In this document: one piece after another, positions 8,430 to 16,600 of the stretch
Numbering within the stretch: position 1 is the first letter of the stretch
Layout: each line of letters opens with the position of its first letter
Assembly: GCA_049670505.1 (NCBI GenBank)
Contig: JBATTK010000084.1
Location: 1 to 19,986, forward strand
Source of the DNA: JBATTK01 sp049670505
Lineage (GTDB): Bacteria; Bacteroidota; Bacteroidia; Flavobacteriales; Flavobacteriaceae
Direction of reading: 5' to 3'
Length of the DNA stretch: 19,986 nucleotides
Position numbers and translations under genes: made by a program
Notes under the pieces: model-generated
Databases searched by the model: none
What the model saw: the letters and a program-made list of their open reading frames with translations, nothing else
What the model was told of the DNA's origin: nothing

Positions 8430-9498
8430 TCTGCAACAAGTAAAGACCCAAGATACCAAAGGCCACATTAGGGATAACCACCGCCATCAACGGAGGAAAT
8501 CCGGACTGTTCCGCCATGGTCCCAAAAACCTTATCGAAAAAGATATAGATAAATGCGACGCCTATACCGAAAGCCAAATTTATTCCCATACCACCCCTTC
8601 GCTTTACGGATGAGACCGCTACCGCAATAATGGTAAGGATAAAAGCTGTGACGGGTAATGCCCAGCGTTTATATTTCACCAAAATATAAACGTTGACGTT
8701 AGATGCCCCCTTCTTTTTTTGGACATCGATGAACTTGTTGAGTTCAAAAAGGTTCTTGGTCTCGGCAACATAGGATACCGGGGTAAGGTCATCTATATTG
8801 AACGAAAAAATAGTATCCAATCTGCGTTTGGTCTCTATAATCTCGGTTCCGGACCTTAGCTTTCGCTTTACATAAGAGGTTAATCTGTAGGTACTGTCTT
8901 TAGGTATCCAGCGTATATTGGCAGCGGAAATCTTATAATCCAGTTTATTTTCTTTATCGAAATGTTCAAAAGTAAAATTATAGCCTATTTGCCGGGCCGG
9001 ATCAAAGCTACTGACATAAATATAATCCTTATCGTTCAACTGATTGAAAATATTACTGGTGACCCGATCTTGTTTCCCTTTTTTTAAGTATTTGAACTTA
9101 AATTCATTGAATCCGATACTGGCATTGGGCACAATGAACATTCCCATAAAGAACATGATGACCGCTATAATGGACGCACCTATAAGATAAGGTCGTAAGA
9201 ACCGTCCATAGGACACGCCGGAACTCAGTATGGCGACTATCTCCGTATTATTCGCCAATTTAGAGGTGAAGAAAATAACGGATAGAAACAAGAAAATTGG
9301 AAATAACAGACTCCCTATATAAATGGTGAAATTAAGATAGTACATTAAAATTTCGTTCAATGGGGCCTCATTATCGATCATTTTTCCAATCTGCTCGGCT
9401 AAATTCGCCATAATCCCAATAGGTATGAACAGCAATAGCATAACGGTAAACGTCGCCAAATAACGCTTCAATATATATTTATCCAGGATGGTCAACAT
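8416..9498 (-). CDS. LPS export permease LptF/LptG family protein
   Basis: A 360-residue YjgP/YjgQ-family permease. It has three transmembrane segments near the N-terminus (about 14-34, 50-75, 100-122), a long periplasmic beta-jellyroll region (about 125-270) and three more segments near the C-terminus (about 280-300, 308-326, 335-355). Together with its partner and the ATPase LptB it extracts lipopolysaccharide from the inner membrane and passes it to LptC/LptA. Whether it is LptF or LptG cannot be fixed from sequence alone. I chose the ATG at 9498, which opens MLTILDKYILKRYL and overlaps the tgt stop as TAATG, a sign of translational coupling; the first possible Met is 14 codons earlier, inside tgt. 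Confidence 0.92.
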   Translation of the reverse strand: MLTILDKYILKRYLATFTVMLLLFIPIGIMANLAEQIGKMIDNEAPLNEILMYYLNFTIYIGSLLFPIFLFLSVIFFTSKLANNTEIVAILSSGVSYGRFLRPYLIGASIIAVIMFFMGMFIVPNASIGFNEFKFKYLKKGKQDRVTSNIFNQLNDKDYIYVSSFDPARQIGYNFTFEHFDKENKLDYKISAANIRWIPKDSTYRLTSYVKRKLRSGTEIIETKRRLDTIFSFNIDDLTPVSYVAETKNLFELNKFIDVQKKKGASNVNVYILVKYKRWALPVTAFILTIIAVAVSSVKRRGGMGINLAFGIGVAFIYIFFDKVFGTMAEQSGFPPLMAVVIPNVAFGILGLYLLQNAKR

Positions 9499-10628
9499 TA
9501 CAGTCTTTTGTCCATTTGTTTTACCATTAGGTTTTTCCATTCAAGAAAATCCCCAGCTAAAATATGCTTTCTTGCCTCGCGAACCAACCAAAGGTAAAAG
9601 CCTAGGTTATGAACGGTAGCAATTTGTTTTCCCAAATATTCGTTGGCCGCGAACAGATGCCGTAAATAGGCCAAGGAATATTCGGTGTCCACAAAAGTGA
9701 TACCCATTTCATCAATAGGGGAAAAATCATCTTCCCATTTCTTGTTCCTTATATTAATGGTACCATGGGCGGTGAAGAGCATTCCATTTCTTGCATTCCG
9801 TGTAGGCATTACGCAATCGAACATATCTATGCCCAAGGCAATATTCTCCAATATATTGATCGGGGTTCCTACCCCCATTAAATATCTGGGTTTATCCTCC
9901 GGAAGTATTTCGCAGACCACTTCCGTCATGGCATACATTTCTTCCGCAGGTTCGCCAACGGATAATCCGCCAATAGCATTTCCTTCAGCACCGGCATTGG
10001 CGATATACTCTGCGGATTGTATCCTTAAATCTTTATAGGTAGATCCTTGAACAATAGGAAAAAAAGACTGCGCATAATCATATTTGTAAGGGACTTTCTC
10101 CAAGTGTGTTATACAGCGATCTAGCCATCTGTGGGTCATGTGCATGGAGCGCTTTGCATAATCATAATCACAGGGATATGGTGTACATTCATCAAAGGCC
10201 ATAATAATATCCGCGCCTATGGTCCGCTGTATTTCCATTACGTTTTCCGGAGTGAACACATGGTACGAACCATCTATGTGGGATTTGAATTTCACCCCTT
10301 CTTCTTTAATCTTTCTGTTGGCCGACAAGGAATACACCTGGTATCCCCCGCTATCGGTCAGGATATTCCTATCCCATCCCATAAACTTATGGAGTCCCCC
10401 CGCTTGTTCCAAAATATGCGTTTTGGGCCTTAAATACAGATGATACGTATTCCCTAGTATAATATCCGGGTCTATCTCTTCCCTTAATTCGCGTTGATGC
10501 ACCCCTTTTACGGAAGCTACGGTTCCTACAGGCATAAAAATAGGGGTTTCTATGGTACCGTGATCCGTTTTGACCGTTCCGGCACGTGCCTTGCTTTTTG
10601 GGTCCGTATGTTGTAGGGTAAATTTCAA
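9498..10628 (-). CDS. tgt: tRNA-guanine transglycosylase, TTG start, Zn ligands missing
   Basis: A 376-residue enzyme that swaps guanine-34 of GUN-anticodon tRNAs for the queuosine precursor preQ1. Visible are DSGGYQVYSL (D92), FDECTPYP, the AIGGLSVGEP and YLMGVGTP loops, and GIDMFDCVMPTRNARNG with the nucleophile D268. There is no in-frame ATG; TTG at 10628 aligns with the family opening MKFTL and lies just downstream of a -7 box, while an upstream TTG at 10685 would precede that box. Odd point: the usual CxCxxC zinc ligands are absent. The matching segment reads DEMGITFVDTEY (about 306-317), although the later His (H340 in TVHNL) is kept. First gene of tgt-lptG/F-EamA. Confidence 0.95.
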   Translation of the reverse strand: MKFTLQHTDPKSKARAGTVKTDHGTIETPIFMPVGTVASVKGVHQRELREEIDPDIILGNTYHLYLRPKTHILEQAGGLHKFMGWDRNILTDSGGYQVYSLSANRKIKEEGVKFKSHIDGSYHVFTPENVMEIQRTIGADIIMAFDECTPYPCDYDYAKRSMHMTHRWLDRCITHLEKVPYKYDYAQSFFPIVQGSTYKDLRIQSAEYIANAGAEGNAIGGLSVGEPAEEMYAMTEVVCEILPEDKPRYLMGVGTPINILENIALGIDMFDCVMPTRNARNGMLFTAHGTINIRNKKWEDDFSPIDEMGITFVDTEYSLAYLRHLFAANEYLGKQIATVHNLGFYLWLVREARKHILAGDFLEWKNLMVKQMDKRL

Positions 10629-10647
10629 AAATCTTCTTTTCAGACCG

Positions 10648-10655
10648 CAAATATA
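10648..10655 (-). promoter_or_regulatory. Bacteroidota -7 box that sets the tgt start
   Basis: On the minus strand this reads TATATTTG, an exact TAnnTTTG. It sits 19 bases upstream of the TTG at 10628, so transcription would begin downstream of the alternative TTG at 10685. The -33 TTG is not at standard spacing. Confidence 0.55.
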
Positions 10656-10739
10656 GGCAACTCGTCCACATAAAGTCCTTAACAAAAAAATAAAGTTCCC
10701 GAAGGCTTAGGTTCGTTAATAAAATATAATAACTCATGC

Positions 10740-10770
10740 TTGTATAGCCAAAAGATTGCAGTTACTTTTG
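10740..10770 (+). promoter_or_regulatory. Bacteroidota promoter of the transketolase genes
   Basis: TTG at 10740-10742, 20 bases of spacer, then TACTTTTG at 10763-10770 (exact TAnnTTTG). The ATG of the transketolase N-terminal subunit lies 23 bases later. Confidence 0.75.
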
Positions 10771-10793
10771 ATGCTATTAAAAGGAAATAGCAA

Positions 10794-11639
10794 ATGCCAA
10801 AACTACAAGAATTACAGGAGTTGGTCGTACAGACGCGAAGAGATATTTTACGGATGGTCCATAAGGTAAATTCGGGACATCCGGGAGGATCATTGGGTTG
10901 TACGGAATTTTTCGTGGCACTCTATAACGAAATCATGGAGCTTAAGACCGGATTCGATATGAACGGAAAAGATGAGGACATCTTCTTTTTGTCCAATGGG
11001 CATATTTCTCCTATATTCTACAGTACACTTGCGAGAAAGGGGTATTTTCCCGTGGAGGAATTACATACGTTCCGATTGATCGATTCCCGATTGCAAGGAC
11101 ATCCCACCACGCATGAAGGTCTACCCGGTGTACGTATTGCCTCAGGATCTTTGGGCCAGGGTATGTCCGTTGCCATTGGAGCCGCATTGGCAAAAAAATT
11201 GAACAATGATAATCATTTAGTCTATAGCTTACATGGCGATGGTGAATTACAGGAGGGGCAAAACTGGGAAGCTATTATGTACGCTGCAGGAAATAAGGTG
11301 GACAATATTATCGCTACAGTGGATCTCAACGGACAACAGATCGATGGTGCTACGGATGACGTATTACCTATGGGGGATATAAAGGCAAAGTTCGAAGCTT
11401 TCGGGTGGGATGTGCTGGAAATAAAAGAAGGTAATAATTTGGAGGCCATACTCCAAGGAATGTCCGAAGCCAAGGGCAGAACGGGTAAAGGAAAACCGGT
11501 CTGCGTACTATTGCATACCGTAATGGGTCATGGTGTAGACTTTATGATGTACACCCATGCATGGCATGGGAAAGCCCCCAATGATGAGCAATTGGCAACC
11601 GCCCTGGAACAGAATCCGGAGACCTTAGGGGACTATTGA
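10794..11639 (+). CDS. Transketolase, N-terminal subunit
   Basis: A 281-residue protein covering only the thiamine-pyrophosphate-binding half of transketolase. It shows SGHPGGSLGC (about 27-36), QGHPTTHEGLPG, and the cofactor motif HGDGELQEGQNWEA running on to ATVDLNGQQIDG, with GDG and the Asn about 27-30 residues apart as needed for the metal and diphosphate. With the next gene's product it forms the active two-gene transketolase, which moves two-carbon units between sugar phosphates in the pentose phosphate pathway. Length fits the split form (about 280). The partner starts 135 bases downstream, an unusually wide gap. Confidence 0.95.
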   Translation: MPKLQELQELVVQTRRDILRMVHKVNSGHPGGSLGCTEFFVALYNEIMELKTGFDMNGKDEDIFFLSNGHISPIFYSTLARKGYFPVEELHTFRLIDSRLQGHPTTHEGLPGVRIASGSLGQGMSVAIGAALAKKLNNDNHLVYSLHGDGELQEGQNWEAIMYAAGNKVDNIIATVDLNGQQIDGATDDVLPMGDIKAKFEAFGWDVLEIKEGNNLEAILQGMSEAKGRTGKGKPVCVLLHTVMGHGVDFMMYTHAWHGKAPNDEQLATALEQNPETLGDY

Positions 11640-11744
11640 TTTCTTTGACACTTCCGATCTCCTACCAGACGGTTTGAAGGGGTGCAAAAAGATATAGAAA
11701 AGTAAAAATTGAAACGTTCAACTTAAAAATGACCCAAATAATTA

Positions 11745-11759
11745 CCCTCCTGGGGAGGG
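11745..11759 (+). repeat. Short GC-rich hairpin before the second transketolase gene
   Basis: CCCTCC and GGAGGG pair around TGG, 15 bases before the ATG at 11775, in an otherwise A+T-rich 135-base gap. No U-run follows directly, so it is not a terminator. It could influence translation or mRNA stability of the second subunit. Confidence 0.35.
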
Positions 11760-11774
11760 AATAGGGAAGGCACT

Positions 11775-12728
11775 ATGAAAAAATATATAGATTCAGGTAA
11801 AAACGATACAAGAAGTGGTTTTGGTGCCGGATTGGCCGAATTGGGTAGGATCAATCCCAATGTAGTGGCCCTATGCGCCGACCTGGTAGGTTCGCTAAAA
11901 ATGGAAAAATTCATTGAAGAAAATCCAGAGCGTTTCTTTCAGATAGGAATCGCCGAGGCCAACATGATGGGTATTGCGGCCGGATTGACCATTGGCGGAA
12001 AAATACCTTTCACCGGCACGTTTGCCAACTTTTCCACAGGGAGAGTCTATGACCAGATCAGACAATCCATTGCCTATTCCGATAAGAATGTAAAAATATG
12101 TGCCTCCCATGCGGGATTGACCTTAGGAGAAGATGGTGCCACACACCAAATCCTGGAAGACATAGGACTAATGAAAATGTTGCCCGGAATGACGGTGATC
12201 AATCCATGCGATTATAACCAGACCAAGGCGGCGACCATTGCCATTGCTGATCATAAAGGCCCCGTTTATCTGAGATTCGGAAGACCTAAAGTGGCCAATT
12301 TTACCCCTGCCGATCAGAAATTTGAAATCGGTAAGGCTTTGATGCTTAATGAAGGTACGGATGTTACTATTGTAGCTACAGGACACTTGGTATGGGAAGC
12401 TTTGACCGCTGCCGAAAATTTGGAAAACCAAGGTATTTCGGCCGAAGTAATCAATATACACACCATAAAGCCACTTGACGCCGAAGCAGTGTTAAAATCT
12501 GTTAAAAAAACAGGCTGTATCGTTACTGCCGAAGAGCATAATTATTTAGGAGGTTTAGGGGAAAGTATCGCCAGAACGCTTACTACTCAGCACCCTACGC
12601 CGCAGGAATTTGTAGCTACCCATGATACTTTTGGGGAAAGTGGTACTCCTGCCCTATTGATGGATAAGTACGGATTAAACAATAAAGCGATAGAAAAGGC
12701 CGTTTTGAAAGTGATAAAAAGAAAGTAA
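11775..12728 (+). CDS. Transketolase, C-terminal subunit
   Basis: A 317-residue protein holding the pyrimidine-binding and C-terminal domains of transketolase. QIGIAEANMMGIAAGL contains the glutamate (E61) that activates the thiamine ring. FANFSTGRVYDQIRQSIAY and ASHAGLTLGEDGATHQ follow, and the C-terminal domain (about 185-317) has TIVATGHLVWEAL and IVTAEEHNYLGGLGES. It completes the enzyme encoded by the gene before it; both belong to central carbon metabolism and act in the cytoplasm. Length matches split transketolases. A GGGAAGG stretch precedes the ATG. Confidence 0.95.
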   Translation: MKKYIDSGKNDTRSGFGAGLAELGRINPNVVALCADLVGSLKMEKFIEENPERFFQIGIAEANMMGIAAGLTIGGKIPFTGTFANFSTGRVYDQIRQSIAYSDKNVKICASHAGLTLGEDGATHQILEDIGLMKMLPGMTVINPCDYNQTKAATIAIADHKGPVYLRFGRPKVANFTPADQKFEIGKALMLNEGTDVTIVATGHLVWEALTAAENLENQGISAEVINIHTIKPLDAEAVLKSVKKTGCIVTAEEHNYLGGLGESIARTLTTQHPTPQEFVATHDTFGESGTPALLMDKYGLNNKAIEKAVLKVIKRK

Positions 12729-12779
12729 GTAAATGGTGTCATTTTTGGTACCTACTTATTTAAACAGAACACATTCATT

Positions 12780-13394
12780 ATGAAAAAAACACTTCTAGTT
12801 GCGGTATGTACTTTATTAAGTGTCTCCGCATTTGCACAAAAGGATTCAGGGTTTGGTATTAGGGCCGGACTTAACTACAATCAAAACGGGGATTTAAGGT
12901 TTAGCCAGGTACAGGATGCCGGGGAAGATCTGGTCGCGGGTTCCGATGGAAAAGTAGGTTTTCATGTCGGTTTTTTTGGAAAGCTCGATTTACCAAAGAT
13001 TTATCTAAAGCCAGAACTGGTGTATACCAGAACCAAAAGTAGTTATGATGTAGATGGAGATAGCAACGACTACGATATTTCCAAACTTGATCTTCCCATT
13101 TTATTGGGATATAAAATTATTGGACCTTTGAGCGTCTTTGCAGGACCTGCTTTCCAATACACCTTGAATAATGATCTGGAAGGCGTAGAAATTGAAGATG
13201 TAGAGAACGATTTTACCGTAGGGCTAAACGTTGGTGTAGGTGTAAATTTGGGAAATATCGGATTGGACGTGCGTTATGAGAGAGGTTTTTCCGAAAACGA
13301 GGCCAATATCATTGATAACAATATTGCGAATATCGAAGGTAGGGTAGATTCCAGACCATCCCAGATTATTTTTGCATTGTCCGTAAAACTATAG
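12780..13394 (+). CDS. Outer-membrane beta-barrel protein (PorT/porin-like)
   Basis: A 204-residue protein with a signal peptide (about 1-20, ending SVSAFAQ). The mature part has alternating hydrophobic strands typical of small outer-membrane barrels: FGIRAGLNYNQNG, VGFHVGFFGKLDL, IYLKPELVYTR, LDLPILLGYKI, LSVFAGPAFQYTL, VGLNVGVGVNLG, IGLDVRYERGF, and a last strand ending IIFALSVKL, the aromatic/aliphatic type recognised by BAM. Such proteins are common in Bacteroidota; the substrate or role is unknown. The gene lies 51 bases after the transketolase and is followed by a strong terminator. Confidence 0.88.
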   Translation: MKKTLLVAVCTLLSVSAFAQKDSGFGIRAGLNYNQNGDLRFSQVQDAGEDLVAGSDGKVGFHVGFFGKLDLPKIYLKPELVYTRTKSSYDVDGDSNDYDISKLDLPILLGYKIIGPLSVFAGPAFQYTLNNDLEGVEIEDVENDFTVGLNVGVGVNLGNIGLDVRYERGFSENEANIIDNNIANIEGRVDSRPSQIIFALSVKL

Positions 13395-13420
13395 ATTAAA
13401 AAACATAATATCAAGTGGTT

Positions 13421-13453
13421 AAAAAAGCCCCGACGTACCGTCGGGGCTTTTTT
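13421..13453. terminator. Strong bidirectional terminator
   Basis: A perfect 15-base-pair stem, AAAAAAGCCCCGACG against CGTCGGGGCTTTTTT, with a TAC loop. It separates the outer-membrane protein gene (plus) from the convergent lipoprotein gene (minus) and can serve both. Confidence 0.95.
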
Positions 13454-13510
13454 AATGGCTTTCTATAAGTTCCCAAAATTTCATGAGAGCTAAACCAACA
13501 AATTGATAAA

Positions 13511-14488
13511 TTAACTATCCCCATCCAAATAGTCAGGGATACCGTCCCCATCACTATCGGGAAATGTAATAGTGCCATCCGTAGCTATCTCTATTTCTTC
13601 CCTTGTAGGAATACCATCGTTATCATCATCTGAATCTAAATAATTGGGAAACTGTTGTGGAAAGCCAAGACTGGTCTCTATATCCAAATCCGTATTATCA
13701 TTAAACAGCAAACCATCTCCGTCAAGATCTTCCATAATGGAAGGAATGCCATCATTGTCATGATCCGTCTCAAGGGTTACTAGTATTTCGAGCTTAAAAA
13801 TCAAAGGGGAATATTGGGGTATAGAGGCTCTGTTGCCATTAAAGGTTCCCAAACCAGATGGAAAAATCACCATTCCTATTCCAGAGCCTTCCACATCAAA
13901 AGTACCATTTGGATTATCTATAATCGTACTCCCTGTCTTTAGTCGCTGAATACCTTCACTTACGCCCCTGAAGGCCCTACTACTTCCCGGCCCCGGAAAT
14001 TGAAAAGTGGGCAAATCAAAAGTCGATACCGTATTTACGGCATCAAAAACAGTTCCGTTCAACAAAGTGCCCTCAAATCTCACAAAAGTGGAGTCCGCAA
14101 AAGTAGGAGAAGCCCCGTCACCCTCTCTGGCCTCCAAATAATAATAGGTATGTATAACATTTTCTTCCCCATCATCCAATAAAAAATCGGAAGATGATAT
14201 GGCCACGGTTTCGGTTTCAACCTGGCTCATCAAAGGGGTCTTACCTGCATTTTCACCGGCAATGGTATCGATTACGATTCTAAAATCAAAGTCGGCCGGA
14301 GGAGCGGCAAATTCCTCATAGTTATAGAAATGGGTCTCCAAATAGGCCTTGATCTCGGCATCGTCCTCCACCGCTACTTCACTTAGCAATCTTGGGGGAA
14401 CAACTTCTATATTCATATCGTCGTCATTTCCACAGGACCATAACAGTACCGCAATAATCGCAAAGGCAAGAATTTTAGTAATCTTCAT
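13511..14488 (-). CDS. Lipoprotein with FKBP-like domain and Asp-rich calcium-type repeats
   Basis: A 325-residue protein. The N-terminus is a lipoprotein signal with lipobox ending LLWSC (C19), followed by GNDDD. The middle (about 130-235) resembles an FKBP-type peptidyl-prolyl isomerase: a VRFEGTLLNGTVFDAV strand-turn, GVSEGIQRLKTG, and the closing SPLIFKLEILVTLE strand. The C-terminus (about 240-325) has thrombospondin type 3-like repeats, DHDNDGIPS, DLDGDGLL, DSDDDNDGIP and DSDGDGIPDYLDGDS, that should bind calcium. The YDFAG-type catalytic residues of active FKBPs are only partly matched, so activity is uncertain. It is expected at the outer membrane, perhaps aiding folding of exported proteins. 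It is divergent from the S4-protein operon. Confidence 0.82.
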   Translation of the reverse strand: MKITKILAFAIIAVLLWSCGNDDDMNIEVVPPRLLSEVAVEDDAEIKAYLETHFYNYEEFAAPPADFDFRIVIDTIAGENAGKTPLMSQVETETVAISSSDFLLDDGEENVIHTYYYLEAREGDGASPTFADSTFVRFEGTLLNGTVFDAVNTVSTFDLPTFQFPGPGSSRAFRGVSEGIQRLKTGSTIIDNPNGTFDVEGSGIGMVIFPSGLGTFNGNRASIPQYSPLIFKLEILVTLETDHDNDGIPSIMEDLDGDGLLFNDNTDLDIETSLGFPQQFPNYLDSDDDNDGIPTREEIEIATDGTITFPDSDGDGIPDYLDGDS

Positions 14489-14508
14489 TCAATTTCTTTT
14501 TTTAAAAC

Positions 14509-14537
14509 TTGCAAGATACAATTTTCCCCTATTTTTG
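14509..14537 (+). promoter_or_regulatory. Bacteroidota promoter of the S4-methyltransferase-phosphoribosyltransferase operon
   Basis: TTG at 14509-14511, 18 bases of spacer, then TATTTTTG at 14530-14537 (exact TAnnTTTG). It overlaps an alternative GTG start at 14537, so translation should begin at the ATG at 14570. Confidence 0.7.
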
Positions 14538-14569
14538 TGGAAGACCTTAACAAAGATTTTCAATTGTTC

Positions 14570-14944
14570 ATGCGTATAGACAAATACTTGTGGAGCACCC
14601 GTTATTTTAAGAGCAGGAATATGGGCACGGAAGCCTGTAAAAAGGGACATGTGCGCATAAATGGCCAAATTGTAAAACCCTCCCGCGAAGTATATCCCAT
14701 GGATAAAATCATCGTCAGAAAAAACCAAATTAATTATGAGCTTACCGTTTTGGATATTCCAAAAAGCAGGGTAGGTGCCAAATTAGTGGACATCTATAGA
14801 AAAGATACGACACCACCGGATGCTTTTGAGAGTAATGAGCTCTTAGCATATGCTAAAGGACATTACCGAAAAAAAGGGATGGGTAGACCCACTAAAAAAG
14901 ATCGAAGGGATATAGATGATTATATAGATGAGGAAACTGAATAA
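14570..14944 (+). CDS. S4-domain RNA-binding protein (Hsp15/HslR-like)
   Basis: A 124-residue protein from the ATG at 14570. MRIDKYLWSTRYFKSRNMG, then KKGHVRINGQIVKPSREV, is an S4 RNA-binding domain in the arrangement of Hsp15 (HslR); the tail is basic (KGHYRKKGMGRPTKKDRRD) and ends acidic. E. coli Hsp15 binds stalled 50S subunits that carry peptidyl-tRNA. A similar role in ribosome rescue is inferred here. A GTG 33 bases upstream falls inside the promoter box and is not used in this call. The stop overlaps the next gene by 17 bases. Confidence 0.88.
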   Translation: MRIDKYLWSTRYFKSRNMGTEACKKGHVRINGQIVKPSREVYPMDKIIVRKNQINYELTVLDIPKSRVGAKLVDIYRKDTTPPDAFESNELLAYAKGHYRKKGMGRPTKKDRRDIDDYIDEETE

Positions 14945-15512
14945 GAGCTACTGGGAAAAAAAATATAATCTAGCGGATATGGCATGGGATATCGGATATA
15001 TAGCCACTCCTTTAAGGGATTATATTGATCAACTCCAAGACAAACAATTAAAAATTCTTGTCCCCGGAGCAGGAAACGGATATGAGGTGGAATATCTTGT
15101 TCAACAAGGCTTTACCCATGTTTTTGTAATCGATATCGCGAGGCAACCCTTGGAACGTATACAGGAGCGGTTGCCCAATTTTCCGAAGCATCATTTAATA
15201 GAAGCCGATTTTTTCGACTTTCAACAAACTGACTTTGACCTGGTTTTGGAGCAGACCTTCTTTTGTGCCCTAGATCCTTCCTTACGGAGGAGTTATGCCT
15301 TTAAAATGAGTCAATTACTGAAAGAAAAAGGTAAATTGGTAGGGCTATTGTTTGATTTCCCGCTTACGGATACCGGACCCCCATTTGGAGGCAGTGCATC
15401 TGAATACCGTACTTTGTTCAAAGATTACTTTAGCATCAAAATATTGGAAAGGGCCTACAATTCCATAAAACCCAGAGCGGGTACCGAACTGTTTTTTATC
15501 TTTGAAAAGTAA
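14928..15512 (+). CDS. SAM-dependent methyltransferase, TPMT-like
   Basis: A 194-residue class I methyltransferase. SYWEKKYNLADMAWDIG (7-23) is the N-terminal signature of the thiopurine S-methyltransferase family, and LVPGAGNGYEVEYL (44-57) is the SAM-binding motif I. Acidic residues follow in FVIDIARQPL, then IEADFFDF and DLVLEQTFFCALDP. Bacterial members methylate thiol, selenium or halide-type substrates; the substrate here is unknown. Length is usual for the family. It overlaps the S4-protein gene by 17 bases, and the following phosphoribosyltransferase ATG is 11 bases after its stop, so the three genes are cotranscribed. Confidence 0.87.
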   Translation: MRKLNKSYWEKKYNLADMAWDIGYIATPLRDYIDQLQDKQLKILVPGAGNGYEVEYLVQQGFTHVFVIDIARQPLERIQERLPNFPKHHLIEADFFDFQQTDFDLVLEQTFFCALDPSLRRSYAFKMSQLLKEKGKLVGLLFDFPLTDTGPPFGGSASEYRTLFKDYFSIKILERAYNSIKPRAGTELFFIFEK

Positions 15513-15522
15513 AATCACTTCC

Positions 15523-16020
15523 ATGCAGAACAGAATTTTATCGCATCAGCAGATCCAGCATAAAGTAAAACGAATTGCGTATCAAATTTACGAAGCCAAT
15601 GTGGACGAGTCCGAAATTGTAATTGCCGGCATTGATGGCGGTGGTTTACTGTTTGCAAAAAAAATACAACAGGTCCTAAAAAAGATAACCGAAGCTAAAA
15701 TCACGCTTTGTACGGTTTCCATGAATAAGGCAAATCCTGTGGAAAGTGGAGTGCAAACTTCGATCAATGCAGAAGCTTATACCAATAAATCGGTAGTTTT
15801 GGTAGACGATGTCCTAAATTCGGGTACTACATTAATTTATGGCGTATATCACTTTCTCCAAGTACCCTTAAAACAATTAAAAACTGCGGTATTGGTGAAC
15901 CGTAACCACAAGAAATACCCTGTAAAAGCCGACTATAAGGGTATCTCCTTATCCACTTCGCTACAGGAGCACGTAAAAGTTACTTTTAAGACCAGGGACG
16001 ACGCCGTTCATTTAGAGTAG
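15523..16020 (+). CDS. Phosphoribosyltransferase, PyrR-like
   Basis: A 165-residue protein from the ATG at 15523; a TTG at 15502 lies inside the preceding gene and is less likely. The type I phosphoribosyltransferase PRPP loop is VLVDDVLNSGTT (92-103), preceded by AGIDGGGLLFAKKI (about 35-48). The size and pattern resemble PyrR or uracil/hypoxanthine phosphoribosyltransferases, which join a base to PRPP or sense uridine nucleotides. No pyr genes are nearby, so a regulatory PyrR role is not supported by context. Its 3' end overlaps convergent aroK by 9 bases. Confidence 0.82.
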   Translation: MQNRILSHQQIQHKVKRIAYQIYEANVDESEIVIAGIDGGGLLFAKKIQQVLKKITEAKITLCTVSMNKANPVESGVQTSINAEAYTNKSVVLVDDVLNSGTTLIYGVYHFLQVPLKQLKTAVLVNRNHKKYPVKADYKGISLSTSLQEHVKVTFKTRDDAVHLE

Positions 16021-16527
16021 GTGCGTTTTTATTTCCTGTACGATCTCCAAAGGTTTTTTTCCATCGCAACTAATGGTATGGGCGGCCCTATTGTAGAATG
16101 GTCCTCTTTCAAACAGGTGTTTTCCAAAAAATTCCGGTAGATCTTCGTCAGCAATATCCCTAATTAAAGGACGGTGTTCTTTTTGATTTGAAAGTCGTTT
16201 TACCAATTCCGTAATAGAAACTTTTAGATAAAAAACATATGGTGTATTTGCCAACATCGTATCCATATTATTTCCATAGCAAGGCGTACCGCCACCTGTG
16301 GATAGTACAAAATTGGTTACCTCGTCCAAAAGGTGGTTTAGATACTCGTGTTCCTTTTTACGAAAAAATATTTCTCCTTTGGTGTCAAAAATTTCTGGAA
16401 CGGTCGCTTCCAAAGTATTTGCAATATAAGTGTCCAAATCCAGAAACTGTAGGCTAATGTCATGGGCCAGTAGCTTACCTACCGTAGTTTTTCCACTTCC
16501 CATATATCCCACCAAGACTATTTGCAT
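16012..16527 (-). CDS. aroK: Shikimate kinase
   Basis: A 171-residue kinase, the normal AroK length. Walker A is GYMGSGKTT (7-15), the shikimate and metal aspartates lie in FLDLDTYI (D30, D32), the STGGGTPC loop contacts shikimate, and the lid carries KEHRPLIRD. It phosphorylates the 3-hydroxyl of shikimate with ATP, the fifth step of chorismate synthesis, in the cytoplasm. It is convergent with the phosphoribosyltransferase gene, with a 9-base overlap of the 3' ends, and divergent from the tRNA-Lys gene. Confidence 0.96.
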   Translation of the reverse strand: MQIVLVGYMGSGKTTVGKLLAHDISLQFLDLDTYIANTLEATVPEIFDTKGEIFFRKKEHEYLNHLLDEVTNFVLSTGGGTPCYGNNMDTMLANTPYVFYLKVSITELVKRLSNQKEHRPLIRDIADEDLPEFFGKHLFERGPFYNRAAHTISCDGKKPLEIVQEIKTHLL

Positions 16528-16600
16528 ACCTTATTTTTTGACAAAAATCATTGATTTAAAGGGGATATCAAAGAAAAGATAAATTTCTCTTTAAATCGGC

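Noticed and set aside
12731..12746. Possible terminator after the transketolase genes (AAATG/CATTT, then Ts)
   Set aside because: The stem is only five A+T-rich pairs with a short T-run; too weak to call.
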